This document shows, piece by piece, positions 1-10,839 of a DNA stretch of 40,438 bases. The notes under the pieces are model-generated. The model made no database searches and had not been told where the DNA came from. It saw nothing but the letters and a program-made list of their open reading frames with translations. Source of the stretch: Planctomycetota bacterium (GTDB taxonomy: Bacteria; Planctomycetota; UBA1135; JAKEFM01); the NCBI GenBank assembly GCA_022616055.1, contig JAKEFM010000100.1:1-40438 (forward strand), in the 5' to 3' direction. Position 1 is the first letter of the stretch, and each line of letters opens with the position of its first letter. Both the position numbers and the translations under genes were made by a program.

Positions 1-287
1 GTCCCGACGAAGCGCGGCCAGAGGAGGCCGAGCTCGAAGGAGAGGACCGTGCCGGAGACGGCCCCGACCGCGAAGAGGACGGCGAAGGCCTTCGACCAGC
101 GCCGCGCGAGGGTGCGCCATCCCTCGTCCCCCGTCCGGAGGAACTTCCCCTCGGCGACGAGCAGGAGGACGGGGAGCCCCACGCCGAGGCAGGCGAGGAC
201 GACGTGGAACGCGAGCGTAGACGCCATCTGAAGCCGCGCGGCGAGCACCGCGGCGTCGCCGGGAAGGAGGATCGCGGCGGCGTTCAC
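1..287 (-). CDS. cydA: Cytochrome bd ubiquinol oxidase subunit I (N-terminal part, cut by window edge)
   Basis: Only the first 95 or so codons are present; the gene continues off the left edge. The translation contains 'ARLQMASTLAFHVV', 'AEGKFLRTGDE', 'WSKAFAVLFAVGAVSGTVLSF' (read in two pieces) and 'GLLWPRFVG', which match the first two membrane segments of CydA, including the His of the 'FH' motif that in this family ligates haem b595. CydA with CydB forms the inner-membrane terminal oxidase that reduces oxygen with quinol at low oxygen tension. The start is taken as GTG at 287 because an AGAGGAG ribosome-binding site lies about six bases upstream; ATG at 227 is in frame but would remove the conserved 'ARLQ' lead-in. 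It is divergent from the cyanophycinase-like gene, with a shared 98-base upstream region. CydB would be expected beyond the left edge. Confidence 0.85.
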   Translation of the reverse strand, partial: MNAAAILLPGDAAVLAARLQMASTLAFHVVLACLGVGLPVLLLVAEGKFLRTGDEGWRTLARRWSKAFAVLFAVGAVSGTVLSFELGLLWPRFVG

Positions 288-385
288 GCGACTCCTCTCG
301 TAGTCCCGCGCGCCCCTGGCGTCGAGCGGACGGCTTTCCGACGGAGAAGCGGAGCGGTAGAAACGGTCCGCCCGACGCCCGTCGC

Positions 386-1288
386 ATGCGCCTCGCCCCG
401 CTCGCCTGGTCCCTCCTCGCCTCGGCCTCCCTCGCCCACGACGGACGGGGGACGACCCACGTGGGCCGTGGCCTCCCCGAGTCCCCCCCGGACGTCGGGT
501 CGGAGTCCGACCCGTTCCTTCCGGCCGGCGACGCCCCGAAGGGGCGGCTCGTGATCGTCGGCGGAGGATCGATCCCGGAGTCCGTTCCGCGCCACGCGCT
601 GGAGCTGGCCGGCGGGCCCGACGCATCGGTCCTCATCGTCCCGCAGGCCTCGGCCCAGCCCGACGCCGGGAAGTCCTCGACCGAGATGTGGAAGGGGGCG
701 GGCGCGTCGAAGGTCTCGATCCTCGACCTCGCCGACCCTGCCGCGGCCCTCGCCTCCGTGCGCGGCGCGAGCCTGATCTGGATGGGAGGCGGGGACCAGA
801 ACCGCCTCGTGAAGGCGCTGGCGGGAACGGGGCTCCCGGAGGCGATCCGCGCCCGCTACGTCGAAGGGGCGGTCGTCGGCGGCACCAGCGCCGGGGCCGC
901 CGCGATGTCGAAGGCGATGATCACCGGCGAGGCGGACCTCGAGAGCGTGACGGGGGGAGCGACGGAGATCGTCGAGGGGCTCGCCCTCTGGCCCGAGGTC
1001 ATCGTCGACCAGCACTTCCTCAAGCGCCGCCGCTTCAACCGGCTCCTCGGAGCCGTGCTCGACCGTCCCGAACTCGTCGGCGTCGGGATCGACGAGGGGA
1101 CGGCGGTGATCGTCGCGGACCGCTCATTCGTCGTCGAGGGTCGCGGCAACGCCGTCGTCGTCGACGCGCGCAAGGCCGATCCGGTCCGCGCGAAGAAGGG
1201 GGATCCCTCGACCGGAGTCGGCCTCGCCGTCCACGTCCTCGCGGACGGGATGCGCTACCACCTCGACCGCGGCCTCCTCCCCAAGTAG
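386..1288 (+). CDS. Cyanophycinase-like exported peptidase (family S51)
   Basis: A 300-residue protein. Residues 1-17 form a short hydrophobic signal-like segment followed by a low-complexity linker to about residue 50. The catalytic domain begins at 'GRLVIVGGGSIP' (53-64) and shows the S51 features: 'WMGGGDQNR' (132-140), the nucleophile elbow 'GGTSAGA' with Ser168, and 'DQHF' (208-211). The family comprises cyanophycinase (CphB) and dipeptidase E, serine peptidases that cleave aspartyl or beta-aspartyl-arginine bonds. Cyanophycin itself need not be the substrate, since no cyanophycin synthetase is in view, and the leader suggests a periplasmic or extracellular role such as external cyanophycin use. 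The ATG at 386 is the first that precedes the hydrophobic leader. It is transcribed alone, divergently from cydA. Confidence 0.85.
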   Translation: MRLAPLAWSLLASASLAHDGRGTTHVGRGLPESPPDVGSESDPFLPAGDAPKGRLVIVGGGSIPESVPRHALELAGGPDASVLIVPQASAQPDAGKSSTEMWKGAGASKVSILDLADPAAALASVRGASLIWMGGGDQNRLVKALAGTGLPEAIRARYVEGAVVGGTSAGAAAMSKAMITGEADLESVTGGATEIVEGLALWPEVIVDQHFLKRRRFNRLLGAVLDRPELVGVGIDEGTAVIVADRSFVVEGRGNAVVVDARKADPVRAKKGDPSTGVGLAVHVLADGMRYHLDRGLLPK

Positions 1289-1298
1289 GCCGGCGCCG

Positions 1299-1625
1299 TC
1301 AGTGGAGGAGGCGGTCGTGGAAGAGGCGGAAGCGGCGGTGGATGGCGGCGGCGGACAGGCCGAGGAGTCGCGGGATCTCGGAGATGTAGACCGTCTCGAG
1401 CGCCTCGATCATGGCGTAGGCCTCGAGCTTCCGGCGTCCCATCCCGGGGGCGAGGGCGAAGTGTCCGGCGTAGTGGTTGTAGATCCGGGGGAAGGAGCGG
1501 TGGAAGGCGCGCAGCTCCGCGCCGTTGAGGACGATCCCTCCCTGCCGGAGTCGCGTGAGCGCCTCGTCGATCGGCGCGCGAGGCGGGCCGGACGATCGGA
1601 AGGTTCGCGCGCGAGTCGGGGCCAT
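1299..1625 (-). CDS. Small hypothetical protein with HTH-like C-terminus
   Basis: A 108-residue basic protein, convergent with the cyanophycinase-like gene (10 bases between the stop codons). I do not recognise a family. The body is predicted helical, and the last 35 residues ('YISEIPRLLGLSAAAIHRRF') resemble a helix-turn-helix with a conserved turn at 'LGLSAAAI', so DNA binding is possible but unproven. The ATG at 1625 was chosen because the longer in-frame extension (to 1880) is Arg/Pro/Ser-rich antisense-type sequence and overlaps a more convincing reading frame on the other strand. There is no strong ribosome-binding site. Confidence 0.5.
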   Translation of the reverse strand: MAPTRARTFRSSGPPRAPIDEALTRLRQGGIVLNGAELRAFHRSFPRIYNHYAGHFALAPGMGRRKLEAYAMIEALETVYISEIPRLLGLSAAAIHRRFRLFHDRLLH

Positions 1626-1733
1626 CGAGGCGGGAACTCTATCCGCGGGGCGGGGTCTGCGCGGATCGGGCGTGCTGCGATCGATCCTCCGACGGAAGAG
1701 GGGTCCCGCGGGTGGATCCCGCGAGCCCCGTAG

Positions 1734-2000
1734 AGAACCGCCGTCCAGGCGGCCCTCCCCTTCGCCTGCAATCCCGATCCCGGGCAGGAGACTCTCGTCC
1801 GCATCGAGATTCCCGAGTCGGGGGAGCGGTGCCTCCTCCCCGCCGAGTACCACGCGGGCCGGACCCTTGTCCACCGGCACTACGGGCGCGACCTCCCGCG
1901 GAGCCTCGGGGAGATCGGCTTCGAGGTGGAGGCGCGCGAGGTCGAGTCGGAGGAGTGGGCGATCCCGCGTCGGATCGCCTTCGTCTGCCGGAAGCCCTGA
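1734..2000 (+). pseudogene. Remnant: C-terminal part of a SAM-dependent methyltransferase-like protein
   Basis: An open frame of 88 codons ends in TGA at 1998-2000 and follows an in-frame TAG at 1731. It has no ATG, GTG or TTG start. The peptide reads like the end of a class I methyltransferase: 'LVRIEIPESGERCLLP', then 'HRHYGRDLPRSLGEIGFEVE', and it ends 'IAFVCRKP'; this is the usual 'YGrD...L..aGF.V...FvcrKP' tail. The Rossmann part carrying the SAM-binding motif is absent: the 108 bases between this frame and the start of the upstream small gene contain no matching sequence in any frame. I infer a decayed gene fragment. Alternatives are a gene starting at a rare codon, or chance. Confidence 0.4.
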
Positions 2001-2040
2001 GGAGGGGCGAAGCCCCCAGGCGGGGATCGCCGGCGGCCGG

Positions 2041-2481
2041 TCAGCCGCGCCGTTCGGCGAGGACCGATTCCCGCAACGTGAACCGGGTCCCCCCGCCCTT
2101 CGCGGGCTTCAGCTGGATCGTGACCGACACGGAGTCGGAGTCCCCCGGCGGCAGCTCGAGATGGAGCTCCGTCTCCTCCTCCTCCAGCTCGTCCCCGAGG
2201 TCCAACTCGTCCTCCTCCTCCGGGAGGGCGAGAGTCCGGTAGTAGGCGACGACCTTCTCCAGGGGGTCGGGGGACCGAAGCGACCAGTGGTAGGCGTGGT
2301 AGGACTTCAGGCTGTCGAAGTCCATCCCCGCCTGGTACGAGGCGTCCTCGCGGTCCTCCAGCGTCGAGGGCTCGTAGACCGGGATGTCCGGCTTCATCGC
2401 GCCGGAGAGCTTCTCCGAGCCCTGCTTTTCGGCGCAGCCTTGGAACGCGAGCGCGAGCGCGGCGGCGGTCCAGGTCCTCAT
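2041..2481 (-). CDS. Small acidic lipoprotein, function unknown
   Basis: A 146-residue protein. The leader 'MRTWTAAALALAFQGC' ends in a lipobox (F-Q-G-C), so it is predicted to be lipidated at Cys16 and membrane anchored. The mature part contains 'IPVYEPSTLED' and 'SPDPLEKVVAYYRTL', a pattern seen in small exported proteins of unknown role ('VPVYPGA...DP.EKV..FY'), then a very acidic stretch (about residues 88-110) and a C-terminal beta-rich segment 'VSVTIQLKPAK'. A GGAAGG ribosome-binding site lies just before the ATG at 2481. It is divergent from the ECF sigma gene, 86 bases away. The open frame that enters this gene from the right is accidental: it is the frameshifted continuation of the kinase gene. 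Confidence 0.7.
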   Translation of the reverse strand: MRTWTAAALALAFQGCAEKQGSEKLSGAMKPDIPVYEPSTLEDREDASYQAGMDFDSLKSYHAYHWSLRSPDPLEKVVAYYRTLALPEEEDELDLGDELEEEETELHLELPPGDSDSVSVTIQLKPAKGGGTRFTLRESVLAERRG

Positions 2482-2567
2482 GTTCCCTTCCAGGGCGCCC
2501 CTGTCTCGGCCATCGGAGATCCCTGGCTGGAGCGCCGCGGGGGGGGCGCGCGCGGGACCGCGCGGAG

Positions 2568-3221
2568 GTGGGGAGGGTTCCACCGCGCGCCTCCCCGGGC
2601 GACGATTCCCTCGTGGCGGAGGATCGTCCCGTCCCGGCGAAGGGCGAACCCGATTCCTGGGTCCGCCAGGGAACCCTGGCCCTCCGCGCCCTCGAGCGCG
2701 GGGAGGCGGGAAGCGCGGAGGCGCTCTTCCTCCTCGTCTACGACGAGCTGCGGCGGCTGGCCGGGGCCTACCTCGACCGCGAGCGGTCGGGCCACACGCT
2801 GCAGGCGACGGCCCTCGTGCACGAGGCGTGGCTCCGCCTCGTCGACGTCGACCCGGTCGAGTGGAAGGGTCGCGCCCACTTCCTCGGAGTCGCGGCCCGG
2901 GCCATGCGACAGATCCTGGTCGAGCACGCGCGCGGGAGGCAGCGCCTGAAGCGGGGGGGAGGCTGGCGCCGGGTCGAGCTCGAGACGGGGATCGCCTCCG
3001 GCGCCGAAGGGGGCCCCGACCTCGTGGCGCTCGACGCCGCGCTCGGGAAGCTCGCGGCGCTCTCCGAGCGCCAGGCGAGGATCGTCGAGATGCGCTTCTT
3101 CGGGGGGCTTCCGGTCGAGTCGGTGGCCTTCCTCCTCGGCACCTCGAAACGGACGGTCGAGCGGGAGTGGCGCTTCGCGCGCGCCTGGCTCGCCGAGGCC
3201 CTCGCCCCCGAGAAGGAGTGA
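2568..3221 (+). CDS. ECF-family RNA polymerase sigma factor (kinase-associated type)
   Basis: A 217-residue sigma-70 family protein. Region 2 shows 'VYDELRRLAGAYLDRE' followed by 'TLQATALVHEAWLRL', the hallmark of the ECF subgroup common in Planctomycetota and Acidobacteriota; 'AHFLGVAARAMRQILVEHAR' follows. Region 4 is a C-terminal helix-turn-helix: 'RQARIVEMRFFGG', then 'LGTSKRTVEREWRFARAWL'. The protein would direct RNA polymerase to a dedicated promoter set. Members of this group are often encoded beside Ser/Thr kinases, as here: the kinase gene is convergent with only six bases between the stop codons. No anti-sigma factor is visible, so control by kinase phosphorylation is an inference from context. 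Two GTG codons (2568 and 2613) are possible starts, and neither has a clear ribosome-binding site. Confidence 0.88.
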   Translation: MGRVPPRASPGDDSLVAEDRPVPAKGEPDSWVRQGTLALRALERGEAGSAEALFLLVYDELRRLAGAYLDRERSGHTLQATALVHEAWLRLVDVDPVEWKGRAHFLGVAARAMRQILVEHARGRQRLKRGGGWRRVELETGIASGAEGGPDLVALDAALGKLAALSERQARIVEMRFFGGLPVESVAFLLGTSKRTVEREWRFARAWLAEALAPEKE

Positions 3222-3227
3222 GCGCGC

Positions 3228-6621
<3,394 letters not shown>

Positions 6622-6660
6622 CCAGGTATCCGTGCCTTCGTCCGACTCGGGGTCCTCCCC

Positions 6661-6678
6661 GGAGGAGCATAGTCCTCC
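6661..6678 (-). promoter_or_regulatory. Stem-loop upstream of the kinase gene
   Basis: An inverted repeat, GGAGGA-6 bases-TCCTCC, lies about 40 bases upstream of the kinase ATG at 6621. On the minus strand it would sit in the 5' leader or at the promoter. It could be a protein-binding site or a leader hairpin; nothing more can be said. Confidence 0.25.
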
Positions 6679-6691
6679 TCGCGTGGACCCG

Positions 6692-6742
6692 CGCGCGGGC
6701 GCGACGCCTGCGGCGGTCCGCTGGTCGTCGCGCCCCCGCGCG
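6692..6742 (-). terminator. Large GC hairpin between exported-protein gene and kinase gene
   Basis: The arms at 6692-6706 and 6726-6742 pair over 15 bases (CGCGCGGGCGCGACG and its complement, with a two-base bulge). The hairpin lies 24 bases past the stop of the minus-strand gene at 6766-8061 and before the kinase start, so it is probably the transcript end of that gene. There is no U-tract, so it may act as a Rho-dependent or RNA-stabilising 3' end rather than a classic terminator. Confidence 0.35.
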
Positions 6743-6765
6743 AAGGTCGGCGGGTCTGCGCGGTC

Positions 6766-8061
6766 CTACCCGATCGTCGTCACGATCGTGTTCGACACGG
6801 TGAAATCGACGCCGAAGAACGGAGGCCCGCAACCGCCGCTGGTGGCGAACTCCGCGGCCTGGACCGCGAGCGTGAGTCCCGAGAGGGCGGGATCGTTCGG
6901 GACGGCGGCGTCGATACCGCCCGTGGCAAGGACCACGAGCTGGCTGGCGCCGAGGACGCAGGAGGCCGGAGGGCAGAGCGGGATCGAGGTCGGAAGGCCG
7001 ATCCAGATCAGCGGAGGGTCGGTGGTCCCGGCGTAGGAGTAGCTGACCGCTCCCCCGGGGCAGGGGGTTCCCGAGGCGAAGAGCGTCGCCGTGGCGCCAC
7101 AGCCCGTGGGGATCGAGGTGAACGAACCGGGGCAGCAGTCGATCCCCAGAGTGAACTCCCCGTAGGTCGGCGTCGAACCCCATTCCGCCACTCGGATGAA
7201 GTAGGTCGTGCCGGCCGTCACGGGCACGGTGATCCTGGACTTCAAACCGTTCGAGCCGCAGGCATCGTCGTTGCAGTTCTGCCCGATCCCGACGAGCGAT
7301 CCGCAGGTCCCGCTTAGGACCTGGATGACGGTGTTGGGGAGCGGGTCATACGGGACCGTCAGCGGCGGGTCCTGGCACGTCGAGAAGGTCGCATACCCGG
7401 TGCAGGTGGCGACCCACTTGAACCACACGTCGCTGTTGTAAGAGAGGTTGCAGAAGGCGGCCACGCTCCCGGAGTTGGTCGCGAACCGATTGCTGTAGAT
7501 TTCCCCGCCGAAGACCTCGATCGCGCCGACGCACTCGTTGTTCGGCGGCTGCGGCCCCGTCACCATGATCCCGAACGTGCCCTGGGAGAAGAAACCCCCG
7601 CCTGCGACGCGAATGAAGTAGATCGAGAGGCTGGTGACGTTGACCGTGACCGACGAACGAAGCGTGCCGCAGGCGTCGTCGTTGCAGGCCAACGGAATGG
7701 GCCCCGCGCAGTACAGGGCCGTGCCGTTCAGGACCTGAATGACCGTGTCGCCGAGCGACCCACCCGTCCCGCACGTGGAGAAGTTCCTCGTCCCGGACGA
7801 GCCGGGTTGGTACACGAACCACACGGCGCTGTTCGACAGCGAGCACCCCATCGGGAGCGTGTTGAGCGGGCTCGCGCCAACGTTCGAGAAGAGGCCGTTG
7901 TATCCGTCGGTGATCGGGATGGCCCAGGGGCAGTAGTCGTTCGGGGGCTGCGCTCCGGCGACGCCGCCGAGGGCGGCCGTCGCGAGGAGGAGGGCGACGA
8001 CGCGCCGGACCGGCGCGCCGGGCGTCGAGGACGGGAGGCGGGGATCTCTCGGGTCTCTCAT
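6766..8061 (-). CDS. Exported protein with two 'PPNDxC' beta-sandwich modules, function unknown
   Basis: A 431-residue protein. A signal peptide covers about residues 1-38 (basic start, hydrophobic core 'VVALLLATAALGGVAGA', likely cleavage after AQ). Two repeated modules follow, each opening with a Pro-Pro-Asn-Asp/Asn-x-Cys motif ('PPNDYCPWAIPI', 'PPNNECVGAIEV'), containing 'WF' and 'STC' strands, and ending with 'CNDDACG...YFIRVA'. They resemble bacterial pre-peptidase C-terminal-like domains and are Cys-rich, suggesting disulphides. The last 110 residues form a different beta domain ('PTGCGATATLFASG', 'LPTSIPLCPP') shared in style with the end of the protein at 12,283-14,628. Such architectures are abundant in Planctomycetota and probably act at the cell surface. 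Start at 8061 has AAAGGA upstream; the longer frame to 8190 lacks a signal peptide at its front. Confidence 0.75.
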   Translation of the reverse strand: MRDPRDPRLPSSTPGAPVRRVVALLLATAALGGVAGAQPPNDYCPWAIPITDGYNGLFSNVGASPLNTLPMGCSLSNSAVWFVYQPGSSGTRNFSTCGTGGSLGDTVIQVLNGTALYCAGPIPLACNDDACGTLRSSVTVNVTSLSIYFIRVAGGGFFSQGTFGIMVTGPQPPNNECVGAIEVFGGEIYSNRFATNSGSVAAFCNLSYNSDVWFKWVATCTGYATFSTCQDPPLTVPYDPLPNTVIQVLSGTCGSLVGIGQNCNDDACGSNGLKSRITVPVTAGTTYFIRVAEWGSTPTYGEFTLGIDCCPGSFTSIPTGCGATATLFASGTPCPGGAVSYSYAGTTDPPLIWIGLPTSIPLCPPASCVLGASQLVVLATGGIDAAVPNDPALSGLTLAVQAAEFATSGGCGPPFFGVDFTVSNTIVTTIG

Positions 8062-8376
8062 GGCGGCTGGTCCTTTCGCGGGGTAGCGCGCACCCTTGTT
8101 CGGTGCCGGCTCGGCGGCGGGGATCCTCCTCAGAGGGAAGGGGGGATCCACCTCCTTCCCGAGCCTCTTGGGGATGGGGGTGACTCGCATTCCAGGGGGG
8201 TAATGCGACGTCCCGAGGCGAAGTCCGCCACGAGAGAACGGTCCGGGTCCGGGGTCGGTTCCAACGTTAAGACCGGCAGGGTCTTACGGGACTTCCCCAT
8301 CCGTCGGCGGAACCTCCGAGATCCGGCTCTCCCTCCCCCTCACCCCCAAGGGTCGGCGGCGTCCGATCTGGATCCG
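8062..8376. promoter_or_regulatory. 315-base upstream region with two inverted repeats
   Basis: No gene is supported here. The stretch separates the start of the exported protein (8061) from the stop of the serine hydrolase (8377), both on the minus strand. Two perfect inverted repeats are visible: TCGCATT (8185-8191) with AATGCGA (8202-8208), spacer 10, and TAAGACC (8268-8274) with GGTCTTA (8280-8286), loop 5. The second could be the transcript end of the serine hydrolase unit. The first, about 125 bases upstream of the exported-protein start, could be an operator. Confidence 0.3.
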
Positions 8377-10032
8377 CTAGCTCTTCACGAGACGCAGCCC
8401 CCACGCGCGATTCAGGGACAGGCGCCCGCCGGTGACGCGGCCCTGGGCGTCGCGCTCGAACTCGATCTGCGCGCCCACGTCGGAGATGAGGACGTCCCCC
8501 CCGATCGAGACGAACGGCGGGATCGGCAAGCTCGGCTTCGGCGAGGCCCACGCGAGGCGCGGGCCGGCGGCTTCGAAGACGACCGTCGCGTCGATCTCGT
8601 CGCACCGATAGCTCCCGGCGATGGCGGAGGCGTCGTCGGCGGAGAGCGGCGCGATCTTCCGCGCCCCGAACGATCCGTCCGCTCGCCCATCGACGGTGAC
8701 GAGGAGTCGGGCGGGCCGATCCCCCTCCTCGAACCGGAACTCGGAGACCACGGGCGTGCCGGTCGATCGGAGCAGGCGCGGTCCGGCGGCCCGGAGGCGG
8801 ATGGGGAGCGTGCCGAGCGTCACCGCCTTCACGTGGTCGTCCTTCGGCGTCAGCACCCAGGTGCGGTGCGACGCCGGATCGTGGTAGGCCCCGGCGAAGG
8901 CGCGGAACTCGGCGAGCGGGGGCGCGGAGGGCGGCGCGGGCGCCTCCCCCGACTCGCCGAGGTAGACGTCCGCGATCCGCTCGGCGATCCCCGTCGCGTC
9001 GACGCGCGAGGCGTTCGCCAGGACGATCACCGTGAGGCGATCGTCGGGAAGCCGCAGGAACTCGGCCTTGTAGCCGAAGCTGCCGCCCGAATGGCGGACC
9101 GTGCGGTGGCCGCGATAGCGGCCGACGAAGAGACCGCCCGCGTAGGGCCCGATCGCGGCGTCGACGACGTCGTCGGGGCGCAGCGGCGCGGCGGTCTGCA
9201 GAGCGTCGACGAGCGGCCCGCCGAGCGTCCTCGCGTCGAGGCTCCGATCCCACAGGAGGAGATCCTCGAGCGTCGTCACCACACCGCCAGGGCCGACGAG
9301 CGCGAAGCGGCCCTCGCGCGGGACCTGCCGGTCGCCGACGAGGTCGTGACCGGCGGCGAGCCGCGGGATCGACGCCGACGCGTCGTCCCGGAATCGCGAG
9401 TCCTTCATGCCGACCTTCGCGAAGAGGTTCTCCGCGGCGAACGCCGCGAGCGGCTTCCCGCTCGCGCGCCGCACGATCTCGCCGAGGATCGGGTAGCCGG
9501 AGTTCGAGTAGAGGAAGCGCGTCCCGGGCTCGAAGCACAGCTCCTTCTGGCGGGCGAGGAGATCGAGGATCGGCTTGGGATCGGCGAGCGCGTCGAGGTC
9601 CTCGCCTTTCGCGAGGAGGAGTTCGTAGAAGTCTCGGATGCCGCTCCGATGATTGAGGATCTGTTGCACCGTGGCGGCTCGGGGCAGGGTGCGAAGCTCG
9701 GGCACGAGGGCCCGGACGTCCTCGTCGAGGGAGAGTCGGCCGGCCAGGGCGAGCAGGTGGACGCAGGCCGCCGTGAACTGCTTCGAGACCGACGCGATGT
9801 AGAAGGGAGTGCGCGAGTCGAGCGGCGATTCCTCGCCGGCGCGGGCGACGCCGACGGCTCCGCGGTGGGCCACGACTCCGTCGCGGACGACCGCGGCGAC
9901 GAGCCCAGGAGCGCCCGCGACCTTCCCCTCCGAGAGGATCGTGTCGACGCGGCGCGAGGCCTCCTCGTTCGTGATGCGGTCGGGGGGGAGGAGAAGGGAG
10001 GCGGAGAGAAGGAGGGGGAGGGCTGCGATCAC
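8377..10032 (-). CDS. Exported serine hydrolase of the beta-lactamase/class C family
   Basis: A 551-residue protein. A signal peptide covers about residues 1-17 ('LLLSASLLL'). The catalytic domain (about 20-370) carries 'SVSK' with Ser81 and Lys84 (the S-x-x-K motif), the Tyr-x-Asn motif 'YSN' (175-177), and 'HSGGS' in place of the KTG triad, as usual for family S12 esterases and D-aminopeptidases. The remaining 180 residues contain a 'FAGAYHDP...' segment typical of the C-terminal beta-barrel found behind these domains. The substrate is unknown; peptidoglycan peptides, esters or D-amino-acid peptides are possible. The GTG at 10032 is the start: GGAGGAG lies seven bases upstream, and GTGA overlaps the TGA of the TetR gene by four bases, so the two are translationally coupled and probably regulated together. 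Confidence 0.85.
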   Translation of the reverse strand: MIAALPLLLSASLLLPPDRITNEEASRRVDTILSEGKVAGAPGLVAAVVRDGVVAHRGAVGVARAGEESPLDSRTPFYIASVSKQFTAACVHLLALAGRLSLDEDVRALVPELRTLPRAATVQQILNHRSGIRDFYELLLAKGEDLDALADPKPILDLLARQKELCFEPGTRFLYSNSGYPILGEIVRRASGKPLAAFAAENLFAKVGMKDSRFRDDASASIPRLAAGHDLVGDRQVPREGRFALVGPGGVVTTLEDLLLWDRSLDARTLGGPLVDALQTAAPLRPDDVVDAAIGPYAGGLFVGRYRGHRTVRHSGGSFGYKAEFLRLPDDRLTVIVLANASRVDATGIAERIADVYLGESGEAPAPPSAPPLAEFRAFAGAYHDPASHRTWVLTPKDDHVKAVTLGTLPIRLRAAGPRLLRSTGTPVVSEFRFEEGDRPARLLVTVDGRADGSFGARKIAPLSADDASAIAGSYRCDEIDATVVFEAAGPRLAWASPKPSLPIPPFVSIGGDVLISDVGAQIEFERDAQGRVTGGRLSLNRAWGLRLVKS

Positions 10033-10715
10033 GTTCGTCTCCTCCGTGTCGGGCGCGCACGGGTCGGGATGCCGAGGAAAGCGACGTAGGCCCGGGTCAG
10101 CTCCCGGACGAGCGCGTCGTCCGGGAAGGAGTTCAGGTGCCGGCACATCTCCGGGAAGAGGATCGTCTCGCGCATGGCCGCGGAGACCATCGTGAGGCCG
10201 AGGTCGATCGCGCCCTCGGGATCGGGGTGCGCGATCTCGTCGCGGCGCGCGCGCAGGAGCGCCCGCAGGGCGCCGTGGAGGCGGAGGTTGACGGCGTTGA
10301 CGCGCTCCCGGAAGGCGGGGTCCGCGGCGCGCCGGCTCCGCAGCGCCACCTGGCGCATCCGGCCGCGATGGCGGCGGAACGCGGTGACCGCCATCCGGAT
10401 GTAGGCCTCGACGATCTCCGGGATCCGCCGCCCCTCCCAGCGCCCGGGATCGAGGGCCCCCTCGACCTCGCCGAGGAGCCGCTCGAAGAAGTCGTTCTCG
10501 AAGGTGAAGACGAGGGCGTCGAGGCTCGCGAAGCGGGCGTAGAAGCCGCCGACGGAGACGCCGGCCCGGCGCGCGATCTCGGCGACGCCGACCTCGGAGA
10601 GGGGCTTGCGGTCGAGGAGCTCGAGCGCCGCCTCGACGATCCGCTCCTTCGTCGCCCCGCTGCGCGCCTGCTTCGGAGGGTGGACGCCGGGGGGAGCCGG
10701 GGTCGCCGGCGCCAT
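10029..10715 (-). CDS. TetR-family transcriptional regulator
   Basis: A 228-residue protein with the TetR N-terminal helix-turn-helix: 'TKERIVEAALELLDRKPLSEV' region then 'VAEIARRAGVSVGGFYARFASLDAL' region (about residues 22-67; recognition helix near 'VSVGGFYARF'). The rest is an all-helical ligand-binding and dimerisation domain with no recognisable ligand specificity. Its stop codon overlaps the start of the serine hydrolase gene, so it heads a two-gene operon. A near-perfect 19-base palindrome 28 bases upstream of the ATG is the obvious candidate for its own operator, which would make the operon autoregulated. By family behaviour it should act as a repressor released by a small ligand. 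Confidence 0.9.
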   Translation of the reverse strand: MAPATPAPPGVHPPKQARSGATKERIVEAALELLDRKPLSEVGVAEIARRAGVSVGGFYARFASLDALVFTFENDFFERLLGEVEGALDPGRWEGRRIPEIVEAYIRMAVTAFRRHRGRMRQVALRSRRAADPAFRERVNAVNLRLHGALRALLRARRDEIAHPDPEGAIDLGLTMVSAAMRETILFPEMCRHLNSFPDDALVRELTRAYVAFLGIPTRARPTRRRRT

Positions 10716-10742
10716 GGGGGGTCTCCGGGATGGGGTCCGATA

Positions 10743-10761
10743 CGAATGCGAATCGTATTCG
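10743..10761. promoter_or_regulatory. Candidate TetR operator palindrome
   Basis: The sequence CGAATGCGAATCGTATTCG matches its own reverse complement at 16 of 19 positions, counting the centre base as a mismatch. It lies 28 bases upstream of the TetR start, in the most AT-rich part of the local intergenic sequence, where a promoter would be expected. Size and symmetry fit TetR-family operators. Direct evidence is the symmetry and position only. Confidence 0.6.
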
Positions 10762-10839
10762 GATTCAGGGGGGGCGGCAAAGAGGGCCGCGTCCGTCGAG
10801 GGCCCCGCCCCGACCTCCGGCGCGGAGCGCGCCGTCGCG

